From Polyangiaceae bacterium (GTDB lineage: Bacteria > Myxococcota_A > Polyangia > Polyangiales > Polyangiaceae), in assembly GCA_016712345.1 (NCBI GenBank), contig JADJRH010000002.1, forward strand, positions 248,001-312,000: a stretch of 64,000 bases of DNA, given 5' to 3'. The notes below the pieces were generated by a model that saw only the letters and a list, made by a program, of their open reading frames with translations, was not told the origin of the DNA and made no database searches. Positions 52,017-59,815 of this stretch are shown here, in pieces. The position numbers and the translations under genes are program-made. Position 1 is the first letter of the stretch. Each line of letters starts with the position of its first letter.

Positions 52017-53801
52017 TCATTGTGTACACACGTCGTCGGAGATGTCTTTTTTGCGGTCAAAGCCGGGGCCTTTGCCGCTTTTGCCTTTGGGTTTGTACTT
52101 AAAGGTTTTGATTTCTTCGCCGCGCTGCACAGAAACAATCACGTCGTCGTTGGGTGATCGCGCGCCGACGGACATGGAAGAGATGGAGTCGCCTTCAACG
52201 AGGCCCGCTTTTTCCGCCGGCCCGCCTTTCACCAAACCCTTCACTTTGCGGGGTTTCAACGCATTTGAAGCTTCTTCGTCAAACCCAATGTCAAACCCTT
52301 CGTACGTTCGACTGACACGTTTGAAACACGGTCCCATGGCGTTGTCAGGTAAACTGACGGGTTTGCCCAGCTCAATCGCGTCGCGAAACACCACTCGTTC
52401 GTTTTCTCCAAGCTGGCTCACAAGGAGGTCAATCCACGTGGATACGGGCAGTGCTTTTTTCTCCTGAGAGGCTTTTTGATACAGCTCAGCGAGCACGCTT
52501 TCGAGGGAGTTTTTCTTTTCTTTGCGATTGCGAAGAAGCGCGTCAACTCGAAGAGCGTAGAGCGCGCCGCGTGCGATGAGCGCTGGAAGAGCGCCGCGCG
52601 GCTTTTTTCCAAGTTCAGCGTTGGTGAGCGACGCCGCGGGTGACGTTGCCAAAATGGCTGCCAGACCTTCCACGTCACTCGCAGCTTCCGCCGGTGAAAT
52701 AAGCCCATATCGAAAGAGGAGATCGCGCGCGAAATGCCGAGCAACACCCTCTGTAAACCAATAAGCCTCGGCTTCGTGTTCGGGGTCGTCCGGGCCAATC
52801 CACAGGCGAGAACCAATCCAACCGTGAACAATCGACGTGGCGACGGCAACCCGAAGCGGGGCAGTCCAAGGCTCTTGAACTCCCACACGCGCAACAATGC
52901 TTCTCGGCCTGCGTGTCACCGAAAATGAGTTTGCGGGGCGTGAATCGGAGAGGAAAAGCAGCGTGAGCTTGTCGGTGTCCGCGCTTCGAAACGTTTGGCG
53001 CAGCGCCGTTCGAAGCCCTGCCATATCGGCAAACGCGGGCCGCGGATCAAACGCTGTGTACCCAAGCCATGCCGCGTCGTCGTTGCCTTCAGGGGCTCGA
53101 AACGATGCGCGACCCATGAGGCCCGCCATGTAAAAACCGAGTTGCAGATCGGAGCCTCGAACCGACGCTTCCACCTTGGATCCATGGCCGAAACTCGACG
53201 CGGCGCCCACAAATTCGGCGGTGCCAACATCGTCCGTTTCAATTCGAACAACAGCTCGCAGATTTTTTTCGGCGAAGGGCACAGGCACCAAAATCATTGC
53301 TTGGCCCGCGCCTTCAAATCGATCTGGATCCACTGCGATCAAAGGGGGATTTGGAAACGCAGGCAGGTCTGCTTTCACGTCGTAGGTCATGCGGAGCACG
53401 CCGTCGGTGGGCCGCTCCAATGTGACCGTGGTGCCATTTGAAGTGGTCGAGACACTCAGCGCAACGTTGCCTCGCGCATCTGTTGCTGTTGGATTTGCAG
53501 CCAATTGCAAGGCTGTTTTGGCAACCCACGTGGTGAGTGGAACATCGTCGGGCCGAACTGTAACGGTGACGTGCACCACGGGCGCGGGCTGCGATTCAGG
53601 CGCGAGCGACACCTCAATGTCCACGTTGTCGGAAAGCACGCGCGCTTGTGTACTCATCGGCGCGGCGGAACCCGAAGCGACCGGCGACGCGCTCGAAGCA
53701 GGCTGTGTACTCGTTGGGTTTTCGGCGCTCGGCGGCGGCCCACATGCGACTGAAATAGCCGACAAAACAAGGTACAATGCGCCCCTTTTGATGTGTACCA
53801 T
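52017..53801 (-). CDS. M61-like (glycyl aminopeptidase fold) PDZ lipoprotein, catalytic motif lost
   Basis: 594-residue lipoprotein (lipobox ISVAC). The fold resembles M61 peptidases: a beta N-domain, a thermolysin-like core ending YWFTEGVARHFARDLLFRYG, where WFxEG with its Glu zinc ligand is kept, then a C-terminal PDZ domain (FDIGFDEEASNALKPRKVKGLVKGGPAEKAGLVEGDSISSM). The expected HExxH is ATSIVHGW: only the second His remains and the catalytic Glu is replaced. So it is probably non-catalytic. ATG 53801. The C-terminal 5 residues (DVCTQ) carry the GTGTACAC octamer at 52022. Confidence 0.7.
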   Translation of the reverse strand: MVHIKRGALYLVLSAISVACGPPPSAENPTSTQPASSASPVASGSAAPMSTQARVLSDNVDIEVSLAPESQPAPVVHVTVTVRPDDVPLTTWVAKTALQLAANPTATDARGNVALSVSTTSNGTTVTLERPTDGVLRMTYDVKADLPAFPNPPLIAVDPDRFEGAGQAMILVPVPFAEKNLRAVVRIETDDVGTAEFVGAASSFGHGSKVEASVRGSDLQLGFYMAGLMGRASFRAPEGNDDAAWLGYTAFDPRPAFADMAGLRTALRQTFRSADTDKLTLLFLSDSRPANSFSVTRRPRSIVARVGVQEPWTAPLRVAVATSIVHGWIGSRLWIGPDDPEHEAEAYWFTEGVARHFARDLLFRYGLISPAEAASDVEGLAAILATSPAASLTNAELGKKPRGALPALIARGALYALRVDALLRNRKEKKNSLESVLAELYQKASQEKKALPVSTWIDLLVSQLGENERVVFRDAIELGKPVSLPDNAMGPCFKRVSRTYEGFDIGFDEEASNALKPRKVKGLVKGGPAEKAGLVEGDSISSMSVGARSPNDDVIVSVQRGEEIKTFKYKPKGKSGKGPGFDRKKDISDDVCTQ

Positions 53802-53811
53802 TGGCCCCACT

Positions 53812-54606
53812 TTAAATTGAAATTTCGGCCATTACGCCGAAGTGGTCGGAGGCGAAAACGCCGTTGTCCGGGATGTCAAACACCACGCGCGAGGTGAGCG
53901 GTTTCCCACGCGCTTTTGTGTCGGGCCCTCGCACAAGAATGTAGTCAATGCGTCGCGGGTGCTCGTGGTACTGCTCGGCAAAAAGGTTGCGCGTGCCGTC
54001 GAAAGTGACGCCCGGTCCGTAACCCGCTTGTTCAAAACAGTCCGCAAAATAAGTGCTTTTTTGACCGAGTGATTGCAGCCCTTTCAAGAACCGAATCTCG
54101 GATGCTTCAGGCTGCGCGTTGAGGTCGCCTACCAAAATGGGGGGCAACCCTTCCACTGGGGCGTGCGCTTTCACCACCGCGGCGACCTCTTGAACCTGTT
54201 CTTCGCGCACCACACTTTCGTGAAGTTTCCAATTGAGGTGCGTCACGAAGAACGGCAGTTTGCCGAACGGCGAGTCGATCTCGGTAAAAAGGATCGATCG
54301 ATGTTCGTCTGTGCCGCCGTTGGGGAGGCGGAATACACGCTCTGAAACAACGGGCCATCGCGACAGAACGGCATTGCCCATTGTCACTCCGCCCCCGTAG
54401 GAAGTGGCCATTCCATACGCAGTTTCGTACCCAAGACCGTCGGCGATCATTTTGGCCTGCGTTGAATCGGGAAGTTCTATCACCTCTTGAAGTCCAACAA
54501 TGTCGGGCGAAAGTTCTTGGATGCCTTTGCGAATGACCGCCAAACGCTCCTCCCAAGGCCCGAGGCGGTTCCAGATATTGAGCGTCACGATTCGAACGCG
54601 ATTCAT
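53812..54606 (-). CDS. Endonuclease/exonuclease/phosphatase family protein
   Basis: 264-residue enzyme of the EEP superfamily (DNase I-like metal phosphodiesterases). RIVTLNIWN (catalytic Asn), GLQEVIELP (metal Glu), VGDLNAQPEASE (metal DxN), RRIDYILVRG and ASDHFGVMAEI (final Asp-His pair) appear in the expected order. Could act on DNA, RNA or phospholipid or inositol phosphates; unresolved. The start is ATG 54606. Ends 11 bases before the M61-like gene on the same strand. Confidence 0.93.
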   Translation of the reverse strand: MNRVRIVTLNIWNRLGPWEERLAVIRKGIQELSPDIVGLQEVIELPDSTQAKMIADGLGYETAYGMATSYGGGVTMGNAVLSRWPVVSERVFRLPNGGTDEHRSILFTEIDSPFGKLPFFVTHLNWKLHESVVREEQVQEVAAVVKAHAPVEGLPPILVGDLNAQPEASEIRFLKGLQSLGQKSTYFADCFEQAGYGPGVTFDGTRNLFAEQYHEHPRRIDYILVRGPDTKARGKPLTSRVVFDIPDNGVFASDHFGVMAEISI

Positions 54607-54693
54607 CGTTTTGTCGTAGCCGCACAGAGTGCGCGCGTGAAGGCTCCGCGATTTAGAGTCCAACGTTTTGGCATTTCGGTGTACGAAAGAAAC

Positions 54694-55086
54694 ATGACCG
54701 AACGCTCTCAACATCGATCGTCCATGCTGTCTCGCACCGCCGCCGCCACCCTTTTGGGCGCGCTTTCGTTGGTTGGCTTTTTTGCCGGCTGCGGCAGCAA
54801 GATGGAAGAAAAAGAGTGCACCAAGCTCAAGATTGAAGCGTTTGACCTGCTCAACAAGGCGCAACACTGCAACACAGACGCCGACTGCAACGGGTCCGAC
54901 TGGCCTGATTGTCAAAAGCCGCTCTCGTCTACCAACGGTGAAGAAATCAAGAAAAAGCGCGATGCTTATTTCACCGGCAAGTGTGAGGAGCAAAAACCCG
55001 CGTGCACCGACACAACACCCATTTATTGCAAACAGGGCCTATGTGTACGCAAAGAAAAAGGCTCCGATCCCGCCGGCGGCGGTTGA
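54694..55086 (+). CDS. Small Cys-rich lipoprotein
   Basis: 130-residue predicted lipoprotein with lipobox GFFAGC. Eight or so further cysteines (KECTKLK, QHCNTDADCNGSDWPDCQ, GKCEEQKPACTD, YCKQGLC) suggest a disulfide-bonded secreted domain; CNTDADCNGSDW...C is of a type frequent in myxobacterial secreted proteins. ATG 54694 preceded by AAAGA. Divergent from the EEP gene; precedes the GH5 lipoprotein gene by 52 bases. Confidence 0.75.
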   Translation: MTERSQHRSSMLSRTAAATLLGALSLVGFFAGCGSKMEEKECTKLKIEAFDLLNKAQHCNTDADCNGSDWPDCQKPLSSTNGEEIKKKRDAYFTGKCEEQKPACTDTTPIYCKQGLCVRKEKGSDPAGGG

Positions 55087-55138
55087 TTCGTCAGGGGCGT
55101 CTCCCACCTCAAACGAGTAACGGCAGAGGGGTCTGAGC

Positions 55139-56626
55139 ATGCTTTGTCGCCGGATTGATACATTACTATTTTCAGGTTTCACCGCAGCGGCGCTTATAGG
55201 TTGTGACGGCGGAGGGGATACAGCTCCACCCGTTTCCACTGCGCCGTGTGAAACGCCTCGTTTTGCCGAAGCGCGTGACAGCGTTCAATGTGGAAAGTTG
55301 GTTGACGCTGAAGGTCGAGTGATTTTTCTCCACGGTGTCAACGCGCGGGTAGAAGGCGTTTTTGATGTCACCTTCGACGACGGCCGCACAGCGCTCGAAC
55401 CCATTCCGGCTTTTGCAGATGAAGATGCCGCAAGGATGCGTGCGATCGGGTTTAACGCCCTCCGTCTACCCATCAACTGGAGCGGGCTTGAGCCTTCTGA
55501 AACCGGCGGTTTTAACGAATCTTACCTCGACAAGGTGGAGGCCGTTGTCAACTTGTGTGGCACACACGGCATTCGCACGCTTGTCGATTTTCACCAAGAT
55601 GCGTACTCAAAAGAAATTGGTGAAGACGGCGCCCCGCTTTGGGCGATTATACCACCTCCCACTCAACTGTTAGAAGGGCCGCTCACCGACCTCGCCGCAC
55701 GCCGCGCTTCAAAACAGGTGCTTGACGCGTTTGCAACGTTTTTTACCCCCGAGAATGAAGATGGGAAGATGCTGCGCGATCGGTTTGCAAAGGCCGTTGC
55801 GCACGTGGCCGAGCGCTTCGCTCAAAACGCTTATGTGACCGGTATTGAAATTTATAATGAACCGGTTGCCACCGACGAAGATTCCCATGTTCTCCACGAC
55901 GAAGTGATCACGTTCGTTCGCCCAGTGGATGAAGGCCGACTCTACTACTTTGAGCCAAGCGTTTTTCGAAACCTGAAGGACAAAGCCCCCACCGCAAAAC
56001 GTGACCCTTGGCCCGGCACTGTGTACGCACCTCATGTGTACACCCTTTCGTTTGACGGGACGGACCAAGAAAAAACCGAAATGACAAAAGAGACGCTGCG
56101 ACCTTCCAACGAATCGGCGCGAAACGAAGCCGAGAGTTGGGAGGCCCCGCTCGTTGTGGGTGAATTTGGGTATGACCCCAAGGGCATTCAGGCCGAAAAT
56201 TACCTCGCGTGGCAGGTTCAACTTCAAGACGAGTACCAGGCGAGCGGCTTTTTATGGGTATGGAAGGAACAGAGTCAGGACAGTTGGGGTATGTATGACC
56301 ACGACGATGCCACCGGGACTTGGACCGAGCGAGACGCGGTGCGAAAAGCGGTATCGCGCGTTGTGCCTGAAGCCGTGGCGGGTTGGCCAGAATCGTTTGG
56401 GTATGATCCTGAAACAAAACGCTTTGAAATGACCTTCACAGGCGATCCTACCCTGTCAGCTCCCCATCTCATTTACGTTCCCGGTCCGGCCGACTTTGCT
56501 GAAAACGTTGAGGTCACTTGTGATGGGGAGGTTGTGGCCGCCGAACGTGACAGCGCAACGGGGCTCATTCAGGTATCGTGTGGGACAGACGGTGCCAAAC
56601 ATACCTTGGTGGTCGCCGCCAAATAA
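55139..56626 (+). CDS. GH5-family lipoprotein glycosidase (endoglycoceramidase-like)
   Basis: 495-residue lipoprotein (lipobox ALIGC). TIM barrel with NALRLPINWSGLEPSETGGF, LVDFHQDAYS, acid/base Glu241 (GIEIYNEPV) and nucleophile Glu342 (VVGEFGYDP), the clan GH-A layout. HQD-A-S and the C-terminal beta-sandwich (residues ~420-495) are those of GH5 subfamilies that include endoglycoceramidases; substrate could be glycolipid or glycan and is not proven. Plus strand, downstream of the Cys-rich lipoprotein. Confidence 0.88.
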   Translation: MLCRRIDTLLFSGFTAAALIGCDGGGDTAPPVSTAPCETPRFAEARDSVQCGKLVDAEGRVIFLHGVNARVEGVFDVTFDDGRTALEPIPAFADEDAARMRAIGFNALRLPINWSGLEPSETGGFNESYLDKVEAVVNLCGTHGIRTLVDFHQDAYSKEIGEDGAPLWAIIPPPTQLLEGPLTDLAARRASKQVLDAFATFFTPENEDGKMLRDRFAKAVAHVAERFAQNAYVTGIEIYNEPVATDEDSHVLHDEVITFVRPVDEGRLYYFEPSVFRNLKDKAPTAKRDPWPGTVYAPHVYTLSFDGTDQEKTEMTKETLRPSNESARNEAESWEAPLVVGEFGYDPKGIQAENYLAWQVQLQDEYQASGFLWVWKEQSQDSWGMYDHDDATGTWTERDAVRKAVSRVVPEAVAGWPESFGYDPETKRFEMTFTGDPTLSAPHLIYVPGPADFAENVEVTCDGEVVAAERDSATGLIQVSCGTDGAKHTLVVAAK

Positions 56627-56680
56627 ATGATTGTTGAGTGTGGCCGCCGGTAGTGTACTCTGCCTCCAAGTGGAGGCGCC

Positions 56681-58030
56681 GTGGATAGAGAAGATATTGC
56701 TGCGCTCATGACGGCTCACGGGCAACGGGCGCAGGAGGTTGCCTCGCTCCACATCTTGCGAGCGTCTTCCCTCACACCGGCAGCGCACCTTTTTTTGGTC
56801 GACCACGCGAGTGAACTCGCAACCCTCGATCTGACTCGTTGGCTCAGCATCGCAGCCAACGAAAAACGGCTTGATGTGCTTAATGCGTTTGAGCGTTTGG
56901 CGCTTGAAAACGCCGCCCGGTTTGAATTTGAGGTGGCACGCGCCCCCAAGTCGGCGCTCACCGCCGCCGAAAAACAGGCGCTCATCACTCGATTGCAAGG
57001 TAAAGCTTCGGCTGGGGTGATCTCGGCGTTGTCAGGTGAGTCACCCACGGCGCCGCCGCCGCTCGCTTCGGAGTGGAATCCGGCAGATTTGCTCGGGGAT
57101 GAACCGTTCCCGCCCGCAGGCGCATCCACCCATGCCGACACAGCGGGTGCGCCAACTGAAAGTTTGTCCGATCTTCTCGGTGACGACCTCGATTTTTTCG
57201 ACGGTTCGGGTGGGGAAGAGCCGTCCGAGCTACCCATGTTTGCGCCGGTGAGTGCCTGTCCAAATCTAACTCAACTGCTCACGCGGTGGCAGGGGGCGTC
57301 ATCCACCCGGGCGCGATCCGCACTCAAAAAAGAGGCGCTCGCGCTCGCCGCCGATCTCGGTGAAGATTGGAGTACACACGTTTCAGAATTGCCCGCGTTT
57401 ATGCGCGATGCGGCCATTTTAAGGGCGCGCTCTTCCAACCGCCCCGCCGAAAGGGCGGCATTGTTGGAGTGGCTGCTGCTGCACAAAGCCCCGCTTGGGT
57501 TATTAACCGACTTGGCAACAAGCCTTTTTGAGTCTACCCAGGCGGCTGAGGGTGTGCGGCAGTGGGTTGCTCAAAGTTATCTCCCCAAGCTCTACTCCAC
57601 CAAGCCCGCCTGGACAAAGCATGGCAAGGTGGTTTTGTGGGCGCTTATCTCGCGCCGGGGGTTTGGAGAACTGGATGAATTTCTAACCAGCACGGTGTCA
57701 GGAACCGGGCCGGCAATGGTGCCGCAGTCGGGTGGGGGAGAAGCGCTCATTCCAGCCATTTTTACGGCATTTTCAGCGGCTCTCCTCGAACAGTTGGAAC
57801 GCGCTGTACAGAGCGGTTCACCCTCGGCAGTTGGGCTCAGCGCCGCCCTGACGGTGCTTGGTGTTTCCAAAAAAGCAGAGGCTCAACTCGGTCGTTTGCG
57901 CCGCAAAAAAAAGGCAAAAGGGCCCACTGCCCGGCTGCTTTCCAAGGTGCCATTCCGCTCGTCGCGCCCCGGCCTCACCCTCACCGACCTGATTACCACC
58001 GTGCACGTCCTTGCCGGCACCTTGCCGTAA
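56681..58030 (+). CDS. Hypothetical protein with disordered acidic middle
   Basis: 449-residue cytosolic protein of unknown family. GTG 56681 follows a perfect ribosome site (GGAGG, five bases). The N-terminal ~120 residues are helical, residues ~125-185 are low complexity with two LLGD(D/E) motifs (NPADLLGDEPFP, LSDLLGDDLDFF), and the remaining ~260 residues are helical with many Leu/Ala pairs, ending in a Lys/Arg stretch (RLRRKKKAKGP). The LLGD-type linear motifs could be docking elements. No enzyme motif is seen. Confidence 0.7.
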   Translation: MDREDIAALMTAHGQRAQEVASLHILRASSLTPAAHLFLVDHASELATLDLTRWLSIAANEKRLDVLNAFERLALENAARFEFEVARAPKSALTAAEKQALITRLQGKASAGVISALSGESPTAPPPLASEWNPADLLGDEPFPPAGASTHADTAGAPTESLSDLLGDDLDFFDGSGGEEPSELPMFAPVSACPNLTQLLTRWQGASSTRARSALKKEALALAADLGEDWSTHVSELPAFMRDAAILRARSSNRPAERAALLEWLLLHKAPLGLLTDLATSLFESTQAAEGVRQWVAQSYLPKLYSTKPAWTKHGKVVLWALISRRGFGELDEFLTSTVSGTGPAMVPQSGGGEALIPAIFTAFSAALLEQLERAVQSGSPSAVGLSAALTVLGVSKKAEAQLGRLRRKKKAKGPTARLLSKVPFRSSRPGLTLTDLITTVHVLAGTLP

Positions 58031-58102
58031 TCAACAAGGTCTTTGTGGGGCGCCTGAAGTAACGCTTGCCAAAAGTCCCGGTGCGGGGGCACAATCGCTG
58101 CC

Positions 58103-59557
58103 ATGTTTGCAGTCATTGTGGGCTCCGGGTTTGCCGGTTTGGCAATGGCGATCGCGCTCAAAAAAGCCAACATCCACGATTTTGTGGTGCTTGAAAAAGC
58201 CGGCAGTATCGGTGGTACGTGGAGAGACAACGTGTATCCCGGATGTGCCTGCGACATCCCTTCTCACCTCTACTCATTTTCATTTGAGCCCAATCCAAGG
58301 TGGTCAGCCACCTATTCACCGCAGCCTGAAATTCGAGCGTACATCGAACACTGCGCCGATAAATATGACCTTCGGAAGCACATTCAGCTAAACACAGAAG
58401 CCACGGGCGCAGTCCTCCATGAGAAAAGCGGCTCGTGGACAGTCAACACGTCCGACGGCAAAAGCCTCACCGCGCGGGCAGTGGTGGGTGGGCTCGGCCC
58501 GCTCCATCGGTTTTCGTTTCCGAACATTTTGGGCCGTGAAACCTTTCAAGGGAAGATGTTTCACTCCGCGGGTTGGGACTCATCGTTTGACCCGGCGGGC
58601 AAACGCATTGCGGTGATCGGCACCGGCGCCAGCGCCATTCAATTTGTACCCGAACTCCAAAAGTCCGCCGGTAGAATTCACTTGTTTCAACGCACTGCAC
58701 CCTGGGTATTGCCCAGGTTTGAGAAGAACTATACCGACTTTGACAAGGCCCTTTTTGAAAAGCTTCCGTTCGCGCAGAGGGCGTTTCGAGAATTTATCTT
58801 TTGGACACTTGAAGCGCGGGGCTACGGATTTGTAAAAAATCCAAATTTCCTCAAATTCATGCAGCGATTTGCGGTCAGGCACATTGAACGGTCGGTAAAA
58901 GACCCAGTGCTTCGAGCCAAGCTCATTCCCAATTATCGAATGGGGTGCAAGCGCATCCTTATGTCAAACACCTATTATCCGGCGCTCAGTCAACCCAACG
59001 TAGAAGTTATTACAGACGGTATTCAAAAAATCACACCCACCGGGGTGGTGGCCGGTGATGGTATGGAACGCGCGGTGGATGCCGTGATTTTCGGCACCGG
59101 GTTTGATGTGCATGACTACTTGGGGCACCTTAATGTAAAGGGCCTCGGCGGTGCCGATTTGGGAGAGTTGTGGGCTCGCGAGGGCGCGCAGGCGCACATG
59201 GGTACCGAGATCAACGGGTTTCCCAACTTCTACCTGCTTGTGGGCCCCAACACGGGTCTTGGTCACAACTCCATGATCTACATGATTGAGGCTCAGGTAA
59301 ATCACGTGCTCCAGTGTCTATTGCACGTGGCCGACCGCCCCAATTCGCTTCTTAACGTGCGGTCCGATGTGCAGCGGTCGTACAATGATGAACTTCAGGC
59401 TCGGCTGAGAAACACCGTGTGGCAAACCGGCTGTTCGTCTTGGTATCTCGACTCGCAGGGTCGCAATACCACCTTGTGGCCGGGCTATTGTTTCCAATTC
59501 CAATCGATCACGCGCAGGTTTCAACCTTCCGACTATGAAATGATCTCCCCGTCGTAA
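58103..59557 (+). CDS. FAD-dependent monooxygenase (Baeyer-Villiger/FMO type)
   Basis: 484-residue flavoprotein. FAD-binding GSGFAGLA is at the N-terminus; GSIGGTWRDNVYPGCACDIPSHLYSF is standard for the family. FQGKMFHSAGWD is the BVMO fingerprint (FxGxxxHTxxW, with Ser for Thr). VIGTGASAIQ is the NADPH-binding loop. Ends with NPDxxLL-type variation. Oxidises ketones, sulfides or amines in other members; substrate unknown here. ATG 58103; 73 bases after the preceding stop. Same strand as the hybrid kinase gene. Confidence 0.93.
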   Translation: MFAVIVGSGFAGLAMAIALKKANIHDFVVLEKAGSIGGTWRDNVYPGCACDIPSHLYSFSFEPNPRWSATYSPQPEIRAYIEHCADKYDLRKHIQLNTEATGAVLHEKSGSWTVNTSDGKSLTARAVVGGLGPLHRFSFPNILGRETFQGKMFHSAGWDSSFDPAGKRIAVIGTGASAIQFVPELQKSAGRIHLFQRTAPWVLPRFEKNYTDFDKALFEKLPFAQRAFREFIFWTLEARGYGFVKNPNFLKFMQRFAVRHIERSVKDPVLRAKLIPNYRMGCKRILMSNTYYPALSQPNVEVITDGIQKITPTGVVAGDGMERAVDAVIFGTGFDVHDYLGHLNVKGLGGADLGELWAREGAQAHMGTEINGFPNFYLLVGPNTGLGHNSMIYMIEAQVNHVLQCLLHVADRPNSLLNVRSDVQRSYNDELQARLRNTVWQTGCSSWYLDSQGRNTTLWPGYCFQFQSITRRFQPSDYEMISPS

Positions 59558-59815
59558 CCCGCCCTGCGCACAAGGCCTACACGAAGCGACGAGAACAATC
59601 TGGAGAAGGCGACGGCTGTTGAGCGCGGTGTACACATGCGCCCGAAAAAAAAGACGTGCACCTTATGGCGTATTGACAACCCGTGTCTTTTCGGATGATT
59701 GTGAAAGTGCCCCGATCGCTGTTCAGATCGAAACCCGGCGTGGCTCAAGCGTCACGGCACATCATGACCCGGCGCGGGCGTGTCGGCCGGGCGCAGCGGA
59801 AAAACACTGGCATCT

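Larger units (their letters stand above)
1104..59635. repeat. Dispersed palindrome GTGTACAC (20 copies listed)
   Basis: Exact copies begin at 1104, 1360, 4448, 7484, 9340, 12880, 17456, 18946, 23141, 27995, 31796, 38122, 41450, 42356, 43510, 47809, 50514, 52022, 56036 and 59628. Four lie in intergenic DNA (9340, 17456, 50514, 59628). In genes it appears in different codon phases: GTA-CAC (Val-His), TGT-ACA (Cys-Thr) and GTG-TAC-AC (Val-Tyr-Thr). One-base variants such as GTGTACGC and TTGTACAC are also common. The span given is only the range of the copies. Confidence 0.85.

Noticed and set aside
59620..59815. A separate small gene before the hybrid kinase
   Set aside because: Open frames there lack a ribosome site and conserved sequence; the stretch is better read as a promoter region.
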